Made by a program: the position numbers and the translations under genes. The notes under the pieces are model-generated. The model did not search any database. It had not been told where the DNA came from and saw only the letters and a list, made by a program, of their open reading frames with translations. Shown piece after piece: positions 1 through 6,712 of a stretch of DNA of 10,238 nucleotides. Location of the stretch: the NCBI GenBank assembly GCA_017480395.1, contig JAFVAS010000090.1:1-10238 (forward strand), read 5' to 3'. Source of the stretch: Oscillospiraceae bacterium (GTDB taxonomy: Bacteria; Bacillota; Clostridia; Oscillospirales; Oscillospiraceae). Within the stretch, counting starts at the first letter, position 1, and every line of letters starts with the position of its first letter.

Positions 1-747
1 AAGTATCCCATCGCCGACTTTGAGATCACCCCGGACGTGGCCATCGTCGATCCCGACCTGGCCGAGACCATGCCCAAGAAGCTGGTCGCCCACACCGGCA
101 TGGACGCCATCACCCACGCCATCGAGGCCTATGTCTCCACCGCCAACTGTGACTACACCGACCCCCTGGCCCTGCACGCCATCGAGATGATCCAGCGGGA
201 TCTGGTGGGCTCCTACAACGGCGACATGAGCAAGCGGGCCACCATGCACAACGCCCAGTGTCTGGCCGGCATGGCCTTCTCCAACGCCCTGCTGGGCATC
301 GTCCACTCCATGGCCCACAAGACCGGCGCAGCCTTCGCCGACTACGGTGCCCACATCATCCACGGTGCCGCCAACGCCATGTATCTGCCCAAGGTCATCG
401 CCTTCAACGCCAAGGACGAGACCGCCAAAAAGCGCTATGGCCAGATTGCCGACCGCATGGGCCTGGGCGGCAAGGACGACGACGAGAAGGTCCAGCTGCT
501 GATCGCCTATCTGCGGAAGATGAACGACGACCTGAACATCCCCCACGGCATCGGCACCTACGGGTCCGACAGCTATCCCACGGAGCAGGGCTTCGTGCCG
601 GAGCAGGTGTTCCTGGAGCGGCTCCACGACATCGCCGTGAACGCCATCGGCGACGCCTGCACCGGCTCCAACCCCCGTCAGCCCTCCGTGGAGGAGATGG
701 AGCGGCTGCTGAAGTGCTGCTACTACGACACCGAGGTGGACTTCTGA
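1..747 (+). CDS. Iron-containing alcohol dehydrogenase, C-terminal part (5' end outside window)
   Basis: The frame is open from base 1 and stops with TGA at 745-747, giving the last 248 residues of a protein that in this family is usually about 380-400 long. The GTG at 37 is internal, not a start. Group III alcohol dehydrogenases interconvert alcohols and aldehydes with NAD(P)H in the cytoplasm. Visible family motifs are GMDAITHAIEAY (Asp35 and His39 match the first two metal ligands of FucO), AGMAFSNALLG, and VHSMAHKTG (His102 ligand, His106 the conserved active-site His), followed by HGAANAMYLP with His121 as the likely last ligand. The C-terminal CTGSNPRQPS segment is also typical. The His102-His121 gap is five residues longer than in FucO. 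It lies upstream of rex on the same strand, separated by a hairpin; fermentative dehydrogenases are common Rex targets. Substrate (ethanol, butanol, other) cannot be told. Family confidence is high. Confidence 0.93.
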   Translation, partial: KYPIADFEITPDVAIVDPDLAETMPKKLVAHTGMDAITHAIEAYVSTANCDYTDPLALHAIEMIQRDLVGSYNGDMSKRATMHNAQCLAGMAFSNALLGIVHSMAHKTGAAFADYGAHIIHGAANAMYLPKVIAFNAKDETAKKRYGQIADRMGLGGKDDDEKVQLLIAYLRKMNDDLNIPHGIGTYGSDSYPTEQGFVPEQVFLERLHDIAVNAIGDACTGSNPRQPSVEEMERLLKCCYYDTEVDF

Positions 748-792
748 TCCCCGATCACCCAGCGTTTTCCACAGATCTCATACACAAAAACC

Positions 793-825
793 ACAGGCCG
801 CGGCGCAACAGCCGCCGCGGCCTGT
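793..825 (+). terminator. Hairpin after alcohol dehydrogenase gene
   Basis: A perfect 13-bp GC-rich stem (left arm 793-805, right arm 813-825) with a 7-base loop lies 45 bases past the dehydrogenase stop and ends 11 bases before the rex ribosome binding site. The downstream tail, CTTTCC, is only weakly T-rich, so termination may be partial and some transcription could read into rex. An A-run lies just left of the stem (786-790), which would serve as a T-run for leftward transcription. Confidence 0.6.
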
Positions 826-850
826 CTTTCCATTGCGGGAGGAGCACAGG

Positions 851-1489
851 ATGAACCAGCACAAAATTCCAAAGACGACCCTGGGACGCCTCCCGGTCTA
901 TCTCCAATACCTGAGAGAGCTGCCCGAGGATCACAGCCCCTATATCTCCGCCACCGAGATCGCCAGGGGCCTCCACATCGGGGAGGTACAGGCGCGGAAG
1001 GATCTCCACGCAGCCAGCGGCAACGGCCGCCCCAAGGTCGGCTATGTCGTGGCAGAGCTGATCGCGCAGCTGGAGTCCCTTCTGGAATTGCGCTCCCAGA
1101 ACCGGGCCGTCCTGGTGGGGGCCGGAAAGCTGGGCAAGGCGCTGCTGGATTATCCCGGCTTTGAGACCTTTGGGGTCGAGATCGTGGCGGGGTTTGACAT
1201 TGACCCCAACGCCGGGGCCGGGGAACAGAAGCCGGTCTATCCCATCGAGGAATTGGAGGACTTCTGCCGCCGGGAGCAGATCCGCATCGGCATCCTCACG
1301 GTGCCGGAGGAGGTCTCCCAGCGGGCCTGCGACCACATGGTCGCCTGCGGCATCCGGGCCATCTGGAGCTTTACCCCGGTGCAGGTGCCCGACGGCGTGC
1401 TGCTCCAGCACGAAAATCTGGCCCTCTCCCTGGCCCACCTGTGCGCACAGCAGCACAAGCGCGCCGCCGAACCCCCAGCACGTCCGTAA
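851..1489 (+). CDS. rex: Redox-sensing transcriptional repressor Rex
   Basis: 212 residues, the normal Rex length. Rex is a cytoplasmic homodimer that binds operators like TTGTTAAnnnnTTAACAA when NAD+ is high and lets go when NADH rises, de-repressing fermentation and electron-disposal genes. The N-terminus (about 4-70) is the winged helix: IPKTTLGRLPVYLQYL matches the family opening, and GEVQARKDLHAAS (44-56) is the recognition region. A Rossmann domain follows, with VLVGAGKLGKALL (87-99) as the dinucleotide loop and GFDIDP (114-119) ending the second strand. The C-terminal ENLALSLAHL (188-197) fits the domain-swapped helix. I chose ATG 851 because GGGAGGAG at 837-844 sits six bases upstream; a TTG at 833 would overlap this site. 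The recognition helix has RKDL rather than the usual RRDF, and NGRPKVGY replaces the usual GxRGVGY, which fits a clostridial variant subgroup. No clear promoter is visible in 748-836. Confidence 0.93.
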   Translation: MNQHKIPKTTLGRLPVYLQYLRELPEDHSPYISATEIARGLHIGEVQARKDLHAASGNGRPKVGYVVAELIAQLESLLELRSQNRAVLVGAGKLGKALLDYPGFETFGVEIVAGFDIDPNAGAGEQKPVYPIEELEDFCRREQIRIGILTVPEEVSQRACDHMVACGIRAIWSFTPVQVPDGVLLQHENLALSLAHLCAQQHKRAAEPPARP

Positions 1490-1512
1490 CACGCAGATAC
1501 GCAGACACACAG

Positions 1513-1546
1513 AAAAGTGCGGCCCTGAGACAGGGCCGCACTTTTT
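1513..1546. terminator. Bidirectional intrinsic terminator between rex and livF
   Basis: A perfect 15-bp stem (left arm 1513-1527, right arm 1531-1545) with loop AGA. The stem begins with AAAA and ends with TTTTT, so it provides a T-run in either direction. It lies between the converging rex (stop at 1489) and livF (stop at 1565) genes and probably ends transcripts from both sides. Confidence 0.9.
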
Positions 1547-1564
1547 GCGTTTCGTTTTGTCGGA

Positions 1565-2281
1565 TCAGCCGCCGAAGTAGGCCTTTTTGACCACGTCGTT
1601 GTTGCGGATCTCCTCCACGGTGCCCTCGGCCACCAGCTCGCCCACCTGGAGGGTGTAGCAATAGCTGGCGGTGCCAAAGGCCAGATGGACGTTCTGCTCC
1701 ACCAGCAGGATGCTGGTGCCCTTGGTGCGGTTGATCTCCCGCACCTTCTCGCCGATGTCCTCGATGACCGCCGGGGCCAGGCCCAGGGACGGCTCGTCCA
1801 GGCAGAGCAGCTTGGGGTTGGCCATCATCGCCCGGGCGATGGCCAGCATCTGCTGCTGGCCGCCGGACATGGTGCCCGCCTTCTGCTTCAGGCGGTCCTT
1901 CAGGATGGGGAACAGCTCGAAGCAGAATTCCAGATCCTGCTGGATGCCCTCCTTATCCTTGCGCTGGGTGGCGCCGAGGATCAGGTTCTTGTAGACGGAG
2001 AGGTAGGGGAACAGGTGACGGCCCTCCGGAGCCAGCACCAGACCCTTGCGCACCTTCTCCGAGGTGGAGGCGTGGGTGACGTCCTCGCCGTTGAAGGAGA
2101 TGGTGCCCCGGGTCATGGGGACGATGCCCAGGGTGGCGTTCAGCGTGGTGGATTTGCCCGCGCCGTTGGAGCCGATGAGGGTGACGATGCCCCCCTCCGG
2201 GACGTTGATGTTGACGTCGTGCACCGCGATGGACTTGCCAAACATGACGGTCAGATCCCTGATCTCCAGAATATTGCTCAT
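1565..2281 (-). CDS. livF: HAAT-family ABC transporter ATP-binding protein LivF
   Basis: 238 residues, the usual LivF length. It is one of two ATPases that power a branched-chain-amino-acid-type importer from the cytoplasmic face. Walker A is GSNGAGKST (37-45), the LivF-typical APEGR is at 84-88, the ABC signature MSGGQQQ at 138-144, and Walker B LLCLDEPSLGLAP at 158-170. The H-loop position reads VEQN, with Gln in place of His, as in LivF proteins generally. The ATG at 2279-2281 overlaps the livG stop (ATGA). Its ribosome binding site GGAGG lies inside the last codons of livG, so translation is likely coupled. It is the last gene of the operon and ends at the shared terminator with rex. The family assignment is secure; the transported substrate is not. 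Confidence 0.94.
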   Translation of the reverse strand: MSNILEIRDLTVMFGKSIAVHDVNINVPEGGIVTLIGSNGAGKSTTLNATLGIVPMTRGTISFNGEDVTHASTSEKVRKGLVLAPEGRHLFPYLSVYKNLILGATQRKDKEGIQQDLEFCFELFPILKDRLKQKAGTMSGGQQQMLAIARAMMANPKLLCLDEPSLGLAPAVIEDIGEKVREINRTKGTSILLVEQNVHLAFGTASYCYTLQVGELVAEGTVEEIRNNDVVKKAYFGG

Positions 2282-3036
2282 ACGGTACCTCCAAAATAGG
2301 TCGAGATGACGGTGGGATCCTGCCGCATCCCCTCCGGGGTGCCCTCAAAGATCTTCTCGCCAAAGGAGATGACCGTCACGCTGTCCAGAATGTCCAGGAT
2401 CTGCATGTTGTGCTCCACGACCAGGACGGTGATGCCCTTGTCGCGCATCTTGGAGATGGCCTTGATGGAGAAGTCGATCTCCTCCGGGTTCATGCCGCCC
2501 AGCGGCTCGTCCAGCAGCAGCAGCTTGGGCTTGGTCGCCAGCGCCCGGGCCACGCCCAGGATCTTCTGGTAGCCGTGGGGCAGGTTCTTGGCCAGCTCGT
2601 TGCGCACATGGGTCAGGCCCAGGAATTCCAGCACCTCATCGGCGGACTCGGCGATGTACTTCTCATTCTCCTTGTAGACCTTGGAGTTGAAGAACACCTG
2701 GGGCACGGTGGAGTGGGGCCGCAGATGATAGGCGGCGGTGACGTTTTCAAAGACGGTGAAGTCGCCGAACAGCGGGTTGAGCTGGAAGGTGCGGCCGATG
2801 CCCATCTTCGCCACCTGGTGGGGCTTGGCCTTGGTGATCTCGTTCCCGGCATAGAAGATGTGGCCGGAGGTGGGCATCAGCACACCGGTGATCAGGTTGA
2901 AGAAGGTGGACTTGCCCGCGCCGTTGGGGCCGAGGAAGCCCTTGATCTCCCCCTCGTCGATGTGGAAGTCCAGGTCGTGCATGACGGTCAGGCCGCCAAA
3001 GCGCTTGGTCAGGCCGGAAGTTTCAAGCAGATGCAT
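2278..3036 (-). CDS. livG: HAAT-family ABC transporter ATP-binding protein LivG
   Basis: 252 residues, normal for LivG, the partner ATPase of LivF. Walker A is GPNGAGKST (36-44), the Q-loop is RTFQ (Gln85), Walker B is LLLLDEPLGGMNP (172-184), and the H-loop His is His209 in VVEHNM. The signature loop reads LPHGYQ (152-157) instead of LSGGQQ or the LAYGQQ/LPYGQQ seen in LivG relatives. The start codon shares its A with the livM stop (TAATG), and a GGGAGGG ribosome binding site is embedded in the last livM codons, so translation is coupled. The Leu-rich LivG-type segment between Q-loop and signature, and the order livH-livM-livG-livF, support the assignment. Since the two ATPases form a heterodimer, the changed signature loop could make the two ATP sites unequal; that is inference. 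Confidence 0.94.
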   Translation of the reverse strand: MHLLETSGLTKRFGGLTVMHDLDFHIDEGEIKGFLGPNGAGKSTFFNLITGVLMPTSGHIFYAGNEITKAKPHQVAKMGIGRTFQLNPLFGDFTVFENVTAAYHLRPHSTVPQVFFNSKVYKENEKYIAESADEVLEFLGLTHVRNELAKNLPHGYQKILGVARALATKPKLLLLDEPLGGMNPEEIDFSIKAISKMRDKGITVLVVEHNMQILDILDSVTVISFGEKIFEGTPEGMRQDPTVISTYFGGTV

Positions 3037-4109
3037 TACTTGCTCCCTCCCTTCGCAATCTCAGCCGCTTCCTTCTTCTCGGCGCGGCGGGCACGGTTGG
3101 CCCGGATGGTGTCCGGGATGCCCACCAGGCCGCCGGGCAGCAGATAGGCCACCACCAGCAGCACCGCTGCGGTCAGGAACGGGGTATAGGCGGAGTTGGC
3201 GCCCAGCCAGTGGGCAAAGGCCACAAAGCTCTCGTTGTTGGAGGAGCCGCTCAGGCTGGTCAGCAGGTTGGCGATGCCCTGGACAATGCTGATGACGATG
3301 GCACCGTACAGCGGGCCGACGAACTTGCCGGTGCCGCCGATCATCATGTACATGATGATCCACAGGGTGGTGTTCATGCCATAGCTGCTGTAAGAGATGG
3401 TGGTCAGGTAGTGGCTCTGGACGCCGCCGATCAGGCCCATGCAGAAGCAGGACGTGCCCACCGCCAGCAGACGGTAGAAGGTGGGGTTGACGCCGATGGA
3501 GGCGGCGACCTCCTCACTCTGGGCCAGGGCCCGGAGGGTGGTGCCGATGCGGCAGTGCTCCATGCGGTACATGATCACCAGGCAGAACAGCGCCAGCAGG
3601 AAGATGAGGTAGTAGCAGGCCTGATAGCCCTTGAGGTGCAGCACGTCGGCCACGCCGCTCAGGGCGCTGGTCAGGGACGGGATGCGCTGCAGACCCAGCG
3701 CGCCGCCGGCCAGCGGCCAGGCGGAGATCATCAGCATCAGCGCCTGCCCCATGAACATGGTACCCATGGAGAAGTAGACGGACTTCAGCCGGGCGAAGGG
3801 CCAGCCGGTGATCAGGCCGACGATGGTGGCCATGATCGCGCCGGCGGGGATGGACAGCCAGATGGGGACGTTCAGATAGACCGCCAGCATACCGGCGGTG
3901 TAAGCGCCCACACCCATAAAAGCGCCCTGGGCGAAGGACAGGTTGCCGGAGATGACAATCAGCCGCAGCGCCACCGCGCCCACCATATTGACGACGATGG
4001 TGATGAACAGATCCACCCAGGAGCGGCTGTTCAGCGCCAGGGGCAGGACGAAGAAGAGCACACACAGGATGAGCAGGGAGAGCTTTCCCTTCAAAACAGG
4101 TTGTTTCAT
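3036..4109 (-). CDS. livM: HAAT-family ABC transporter permease LivM
   Basis: 357 residues of mostly membrane sequence, within the LivM range. It is one of two permeases forming the channel. Family landmarks: SGNLSFAQGAFMGVGAYTAG (54-73), the cytoplasmic ATPase-contact loop CRIGTTLRALAQSEEVAASIGV (186-207), GGTGKFVGPLYGA (258-270) and LLPGGLVGIP (323-332). About eight to ten hydrophobic segments can be traced, starting near residues 10-26 and ending near 311-326. A highly charged C-terminal tail follows (335-357, RANRARRAEKKEAAEIAKGG). The ATG at 4107-4109 has AAGGAGG seven bases upstream, in the 13-base gap after livH. It may correspond to the N-terminally shorter LivM form rather than the longer E. 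coli form. Confidence 0.93.
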   Translation of the reverse strand: MKQPVLKGKLSLLILCVLFFVLPLALNSRSWVDLFITIVVNMVGAVALRLIVISGNLSFAQGAFMGVGAYTAGMLAVYLNVPIWLSIPAGAIMATIVGLITGWPFARLKSVYFSMGTMFMGQALMLMISAWPLAGGALGLQRIPSLTSALSGVADVLHLKGYQACYYLIFLLALFCLVIMYRMEHCRIGTTLRALAQSEEVAASIGVNPTFYRLLAVGTSCFCMGLIGGVQSHYLTTISYSSYGMNTTLWIIMYMMIGGTGKFVGPLYGAIVISIVQGIANLLTSLSGSSNNESFVAFAHWLGANSAYTPFLTAAVLLVVAYLLPGGLVGIPDTIRANRARRAEKKEAAEIAKGGSK

Positions 4110-4122
4110 CTCGTGCCCTCCT

Positions 4123-4968
4123 TTACGCGTCGTGGCCGAAGAAGCCCTTGGGCTTGATCAGCAGCAGGATGACGATGATGATGATGGGCACCGCGCTGCC
4201 GGCGTTGCCGGCAAAGGCCATCTGGCAGATGGCGTCCAGGAAGCCCATCACGGTTCCGGTGATGATGATGCCGTTCATGCTTCCGGCGCCCGCCAGCATG
4301 ACCAGCATCAGGATGCGCAGGTTCATGGTATCGCCCATGCTGGAGCTCAGGCCCAGATAAGCGCCCATGAAACAGCCGGCCACGGCGGCCAGGCCCACGC
4401 CGATGGCGCAGACGGCGGCGGAGACCCGGTTGGTGTTGATGCCCTGGAGGGCAGCGCCCAGACGATCCTGGGCCACGGCCTCCATCTGACGGCCGAGGGC
4501 GGTGTAGTTGACGACGTAGAGGGTCGCCAGCAGGAGCAGCAGGCCCACGCCGAAGGTGACCAGCCGCTCATTGCTGATGCTCATGCCGAAGATGGTGGTC
4601 AGGCCGTTGGCATAGGAGGGGATGACCAGGGCCTTGCTGCCGGTGAGCAGGTTGGCGATGGTCTGGCAGATGGTGATGATACCGACGCTGATCATGACGA
4701 TGCGGTCAAAGTTGTCCAGGAACAGGCGGAACATGACCCGTTCCAACAGCAGGCCCACCACCGCCAGCACGGCGGCGGAGATGATCATGGCGATCCAGTT
4801 GTTGATCCCGGCGGCGGCGCAGAGGTAGTAGCACAGATACGCGCCCACCATATACAGCGCGCCGTGGCCCAGGTTGATGGTGCCCAGCATGTTGAAGATA
4901 AAGGCGAAGCCCAGCGCCGCCAGAATATACATGATGCCGAGAACCAGCGCGTTGATGACGATTTGCAA
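4123..4968 (-). CDS. livH: HAAT-family ABC transporter permease LivH (TTG start)
   Basis: 281 residues with about eight hydrophobic segments, typical of LivH. NLGHGALYMVGAYLCYYL (32-49) matches the LivH hallmark NxxHGxxxMxGAY. The loop YTALGRQMEAVAQDRLGAALQGI (155-177) is the ATPase-contact region, and LAGAGSMNGIIITG (225-238) is a conserved late motif. The start appears to be TTG (complement of 4966-4968). An in-frame TGA lies three codons upstream, so no earlier ATG or GTG is possible, and the resulting N-terminus QIVINALVLGIMYILAALG aligns with the normal LivH start. AAAGGAG (complement of 4979-4985) is ten bases away, slightly long. A terminator-like hairpin sits directly upstream, so both transcription and translation of the permease genes look reduced relative to the lipoprotein gene. 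Confidence 0.92.
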   Translation of the reverse strand: MQIVINALVLGIMYILAALGFAFIFNMLGTINLGHGALYMVGAYLCYYLCAAAGINNWIAMIISAAVLAVVGLLLERVMFRLFLDNFDRIVMISVGIITICQTIANLLTGSKALVIPSYANGLTTIFGMSISNERLVTFGVGLLLLLATLYVVNYTALGRQMEAVAQDRLGAALQGINTNRVSAAVCAIGVGLAAVAGCFMGAYLGLSSSMGDTMNLRILMLVMLAGAGSMNGIIITGTVMGFLDAICQMAFAGNAGSAVPIIIIVILLLIKPKGFFGHDA

Positions 4969-4987
4969 ACGAATTCAACTCCTTTAA

Positions 4988-5018
4988 AAACGGCGGAGGA
5001 GTATCTCCTCCGCCGTTT
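4988..5018 (-). terminator. Attenuator-like hairpin between lipoprotein gene and livH
   Basis: A perfect 14-bp stem (arms 4988-5001 and 5005-5018) with a three-base loop, followed in the transcript by five U (complement of 4986-4990) and immediately by the livH ribosome binding site AAAGGAG. It has the form of an intrinsic terminator inside an operon. The likely role is partial termination plus 3'-end protection, giving more binding-protein mRNA than permease and ATPase mRNA, as is common for ABC importers. No alternative anti-terminator pairing is obvious. Confidence 0.78.
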
Positions 5019-5058
5019 GATGCATGAGATGTTGAAGCGATTGAAAGGATGCGGTCAA

Positions 5059-6381
5059 TCAGGGAATGGAGATTTCGATCCAGTCCTTGAACTCCCAGCC
5101 GCCCTCGGCGTCGGGATTCATGACGGAGACGGGACGGGGATGGCCGATGGCGTGGTTCTCAACGCCGTAGGTCTCGGTGCCGCCGATGTTGGTGGTGCCA
5201 TAGATGGACTCCACCTGGCCGCCGGCGGTCCAGGCGGCGGCGACGTCCTTGGGCTCCACGGAGCCGGCCTTCTGCATCATCAGCAGCATCATGTACAGGG
5301 TGTTGGCGGCGGCGCCGTCGAAGGTGGCGGCGGCATCATCGCCGTACTCCTGGGCGACGACCTGAACCAGATCATTCAGCATCTGGGGGTTCTTGGCCTG
5401 ATCCGCCTCGCGGGAGGAGGTGCCCAGAGAGAAGCCGTTGTAGCTGGCCTTTTCGCCGGCATACTCCATCAGCATGGAGATGGGCTTGCCCTGCGCGCAG
5501 GCCATCACGGTGTCGGCGCCCAGGGCGCGGACGGCCTTCAGCAGGTTGCCGTAGGCGTCGGGGGATCCGTTGCCCATGAAGGCGTCAGCGCCGGAATCGA
5601 CGATCTGCTTGGCATAGGAGGAGTAATCGGTGGTGTCGCCGGGATAGATGACCATGGTGTCCAGAACCTCGATATCATAGGGGGCAGCATAGCTGCGCAT
5701 CAGATCCAGGGACTCGGTGGACAGGCCGTTGTCATCGTTGGCCAGCACGACGCTCTTGACGTCGGGATAATACTCGTGCAGGGCGGCGAAGCAGGCCTGA
5801 TAGTCGCCCACGGTGCCGTCGGAGCCGGTGAAGGCCAGGGGATTCTCGGGAATCAGATAGCCGGTGGCGTTGGAGACGCAGTAGGCGGAGGCGTGCAGGA
5901 TGCCCTCGTCCTCAAAGACGTCGGCGCAGGAGTTGACCCAGAAGTCGTTGGTCTCGACCACGAACTTGACGCCGGAGTCCACCAGGCTCATGGCGGCGGT
6001 GCGCAGGGCGGGATAGTCGGACTGACCATCGACGCAGACGGCCTCCAGGGTGTAGGTGGTGTCACCCACGGTCCAGCCGCCGTTGTCGTTGATGAACTTG
6101 ACCATGGCGTTGAACTCATTGTAGTTGGGGGTGTCCACGCCGGCGAACCAGCCGGTGGTGTGGACCATCAGGCCGACCTTCAGGGTGTCGGTCTTGGTGG
6201 CCTCAGCCGGGGCGGAATCCTCAGCGGGAGCAGCGTCCTGGGCGGGAGCAGCATCCTGGGCGGGAGCAGCGCTCTCCGCAGGGGCGGCGGCACCGGAGGA
6301 AGCCGGGGCGGAGCTGCTGCCGCAGGAGACCAGGGCAAAGACCATGGCCATCGCCAGGAGCAGCGCGATCAGTTTCTTCAT
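5059..6381 (-). CDS. HAAT-type substrate-binding lipoprotein (periplasmic-binding-protein-like, LivJ/LivK superfamily)
   Basis: 440 residues. MKKLIALLLAMAMVFALVSC is a lipoprotein signal peptide with lipobox LVSC, so Cys20 would be lipidated and the protein anchored outside the membrane. Residues about 21-64 are a Ser/Ala/Pro/Glu-rich spacer with a sixfold-residue repeat. The mature domain starts near LKVGLMVHTTGWFAG and follows the type I binding-protein fold: SGVKFVVE, FEDEGILHASA, VKSVVLANDDNG, YAKQIVDSGADAFMGNG and ATFDGAAANTLYMMLLMMQKAG. The core resembles LivJ in the EDEGIL stretch. However, the LivJ serine-rich segment that holds the amino acid's alpha groups (CSSST) is replaced by ETNDFWVNSCAD, so leucine-type ligands should not be assumed. 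HAAT binding proteins also serve amides, urea and aromatic acids. ATG 6379-6381 has AAGGAAGG seven bases upstream. It is the first gene of the importer operon. Confidence 0.9.
   Translation of the reverse strand: MKKLIALLLAMAMVFALVSCGSSSAPASSGAAAPAESAAPAQDAAPAQDAAPAEDSAPAEATKTDTLKVGLMVHTTGWFAGVDTPNYNEFNAMVKFINDNGGWTVGDTTYTLEAVCVDGQSDYPALRTAAMSLVDSGVKFVVETNDFWVNSCADVFEDEGILHASAYCVSNATGYLIPENPLAFTGSDGTVGDYQACFAALHEYYPDVKSVVLANDDNGLSTESLDLMRSYAAPYDIEVLDTMVIYPGDTTDYSSYAKQIVDSGADAFMGNGSPDAYGNLLKAVRALGADTVMACAQGKPISMLMEYAGEKASYNGFSLGTSSREADQAKNPQMLNDLVQVVAQEYGDDAAATFDGAAANTLYMMLLMMQKAGSVEPKDVAAAWTAGGQVESIYGTTNIGGTETYGVENHAIGHPRPVSVMNPDAEGGWEFKDWIEISIP
6224..6277 (-). repeat. Three tandem 18-bp units encoding the lipoprotein linker
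   Basis: Three consecutive 18-bp units (6224-6241, 6242-6259, 6260-6277) begin with the same GCGGGAGCAGC. The first two differ at one base; the third diverges in its last seven bases. They encode Ala/Pro/Asp-type hexapeptides (AAPAQD, AAPAQD, AAPAED or SAPAEA register) in the flexible spacer after the lipidated cysteine. Whole-codon unit length means copy-number change would lengthen or shorten the tether without a frameshift. Confidence 0.8.
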
Positions 6382-6496
6382 ATGTTTTCCTTCCTTTCTC
6401 CTTTTGTGAACCGGGGATCGCGGGGCGATTAGATAAAATAGCTAACTTTTCTTTTCTATACCCAAAGAATCCACACAGTTTCACCAAGATAAATCT

Positions 6497-6525
6497 ATCA
6501 TACACACTGATCGGACATCTGTCAA
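6497..6525 (-). promoter_or_regulatory. Sigma-A-type promoter of the importer operon
   Basis: On the minus strand a perfect TTGACA (complement of 6520-6525) is followed after 17 bases by TATGAT (complement of 6497-6502). A run of eight A on the plus strand just upstream (about 6528-6535) would act as an AT-rich upstream element. Transcription would start near 6490, giving a leader of roughly 110 bases before the lipoprotein ATG. This is the best promoter match in the intergenic region. Confidence 0.75.
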
Positions 6526-6683
6526 CCAAAAAAAATGTATCAATTCCGCTTCCTTGTCCAATTTTTCCCGGTCCGCCCGGCGCGTTCATTCGCTTTTGGA
6601 ATAGCATCGGGCCGGAAAAGCCCGGTTTGCCATAAATATGCACCGATTTCCCTCCATCCTTCCAATTCAAGAATGGAATGGGC

Positions 6684-6712
6684 TTGCGCGGGTATAACTC
6701 TTGCGATATAAT
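6684..6712 (+). promoter_or_regulatory. Likely promoter of the oxidoreductase gene
   Basis: TTGCGC (6684-6689), a 17-base spacer and a perfect TATAAT (6707-6712). The -35 matches only in its TTG half, so the promoter may need an activator; the dyad at 6660-6678 lies immediately upstream. The start would be near 6719, leaving a leader of about 90 bases. A second TATAAT at 6773-6778 has no acceptable -35. Confidence 0.55.

Noticed and set aside
833..850. Upstream TTG start for rex
   Set aside because: It would overlap the GGGAGGAG ribosome binding site that serves ATG 851, and adds residues not seen in Rex N-termini.
1565..6381. Urea-type (Urt) ABC transporter
   Set aside because: No urease genes nearby, and permease and binding-protein sequences give no specific Urt hallmark. 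General HAAT naming is safer.
3943..6432. 829-codon plus-strand open frame opposite livH and the lipoprotein gene
   Set aside because: It is extremely rich in Gly, His, Gln and Asp with no domain and lies antisense to two well-recognised genes. It is a GC-bias shadow.
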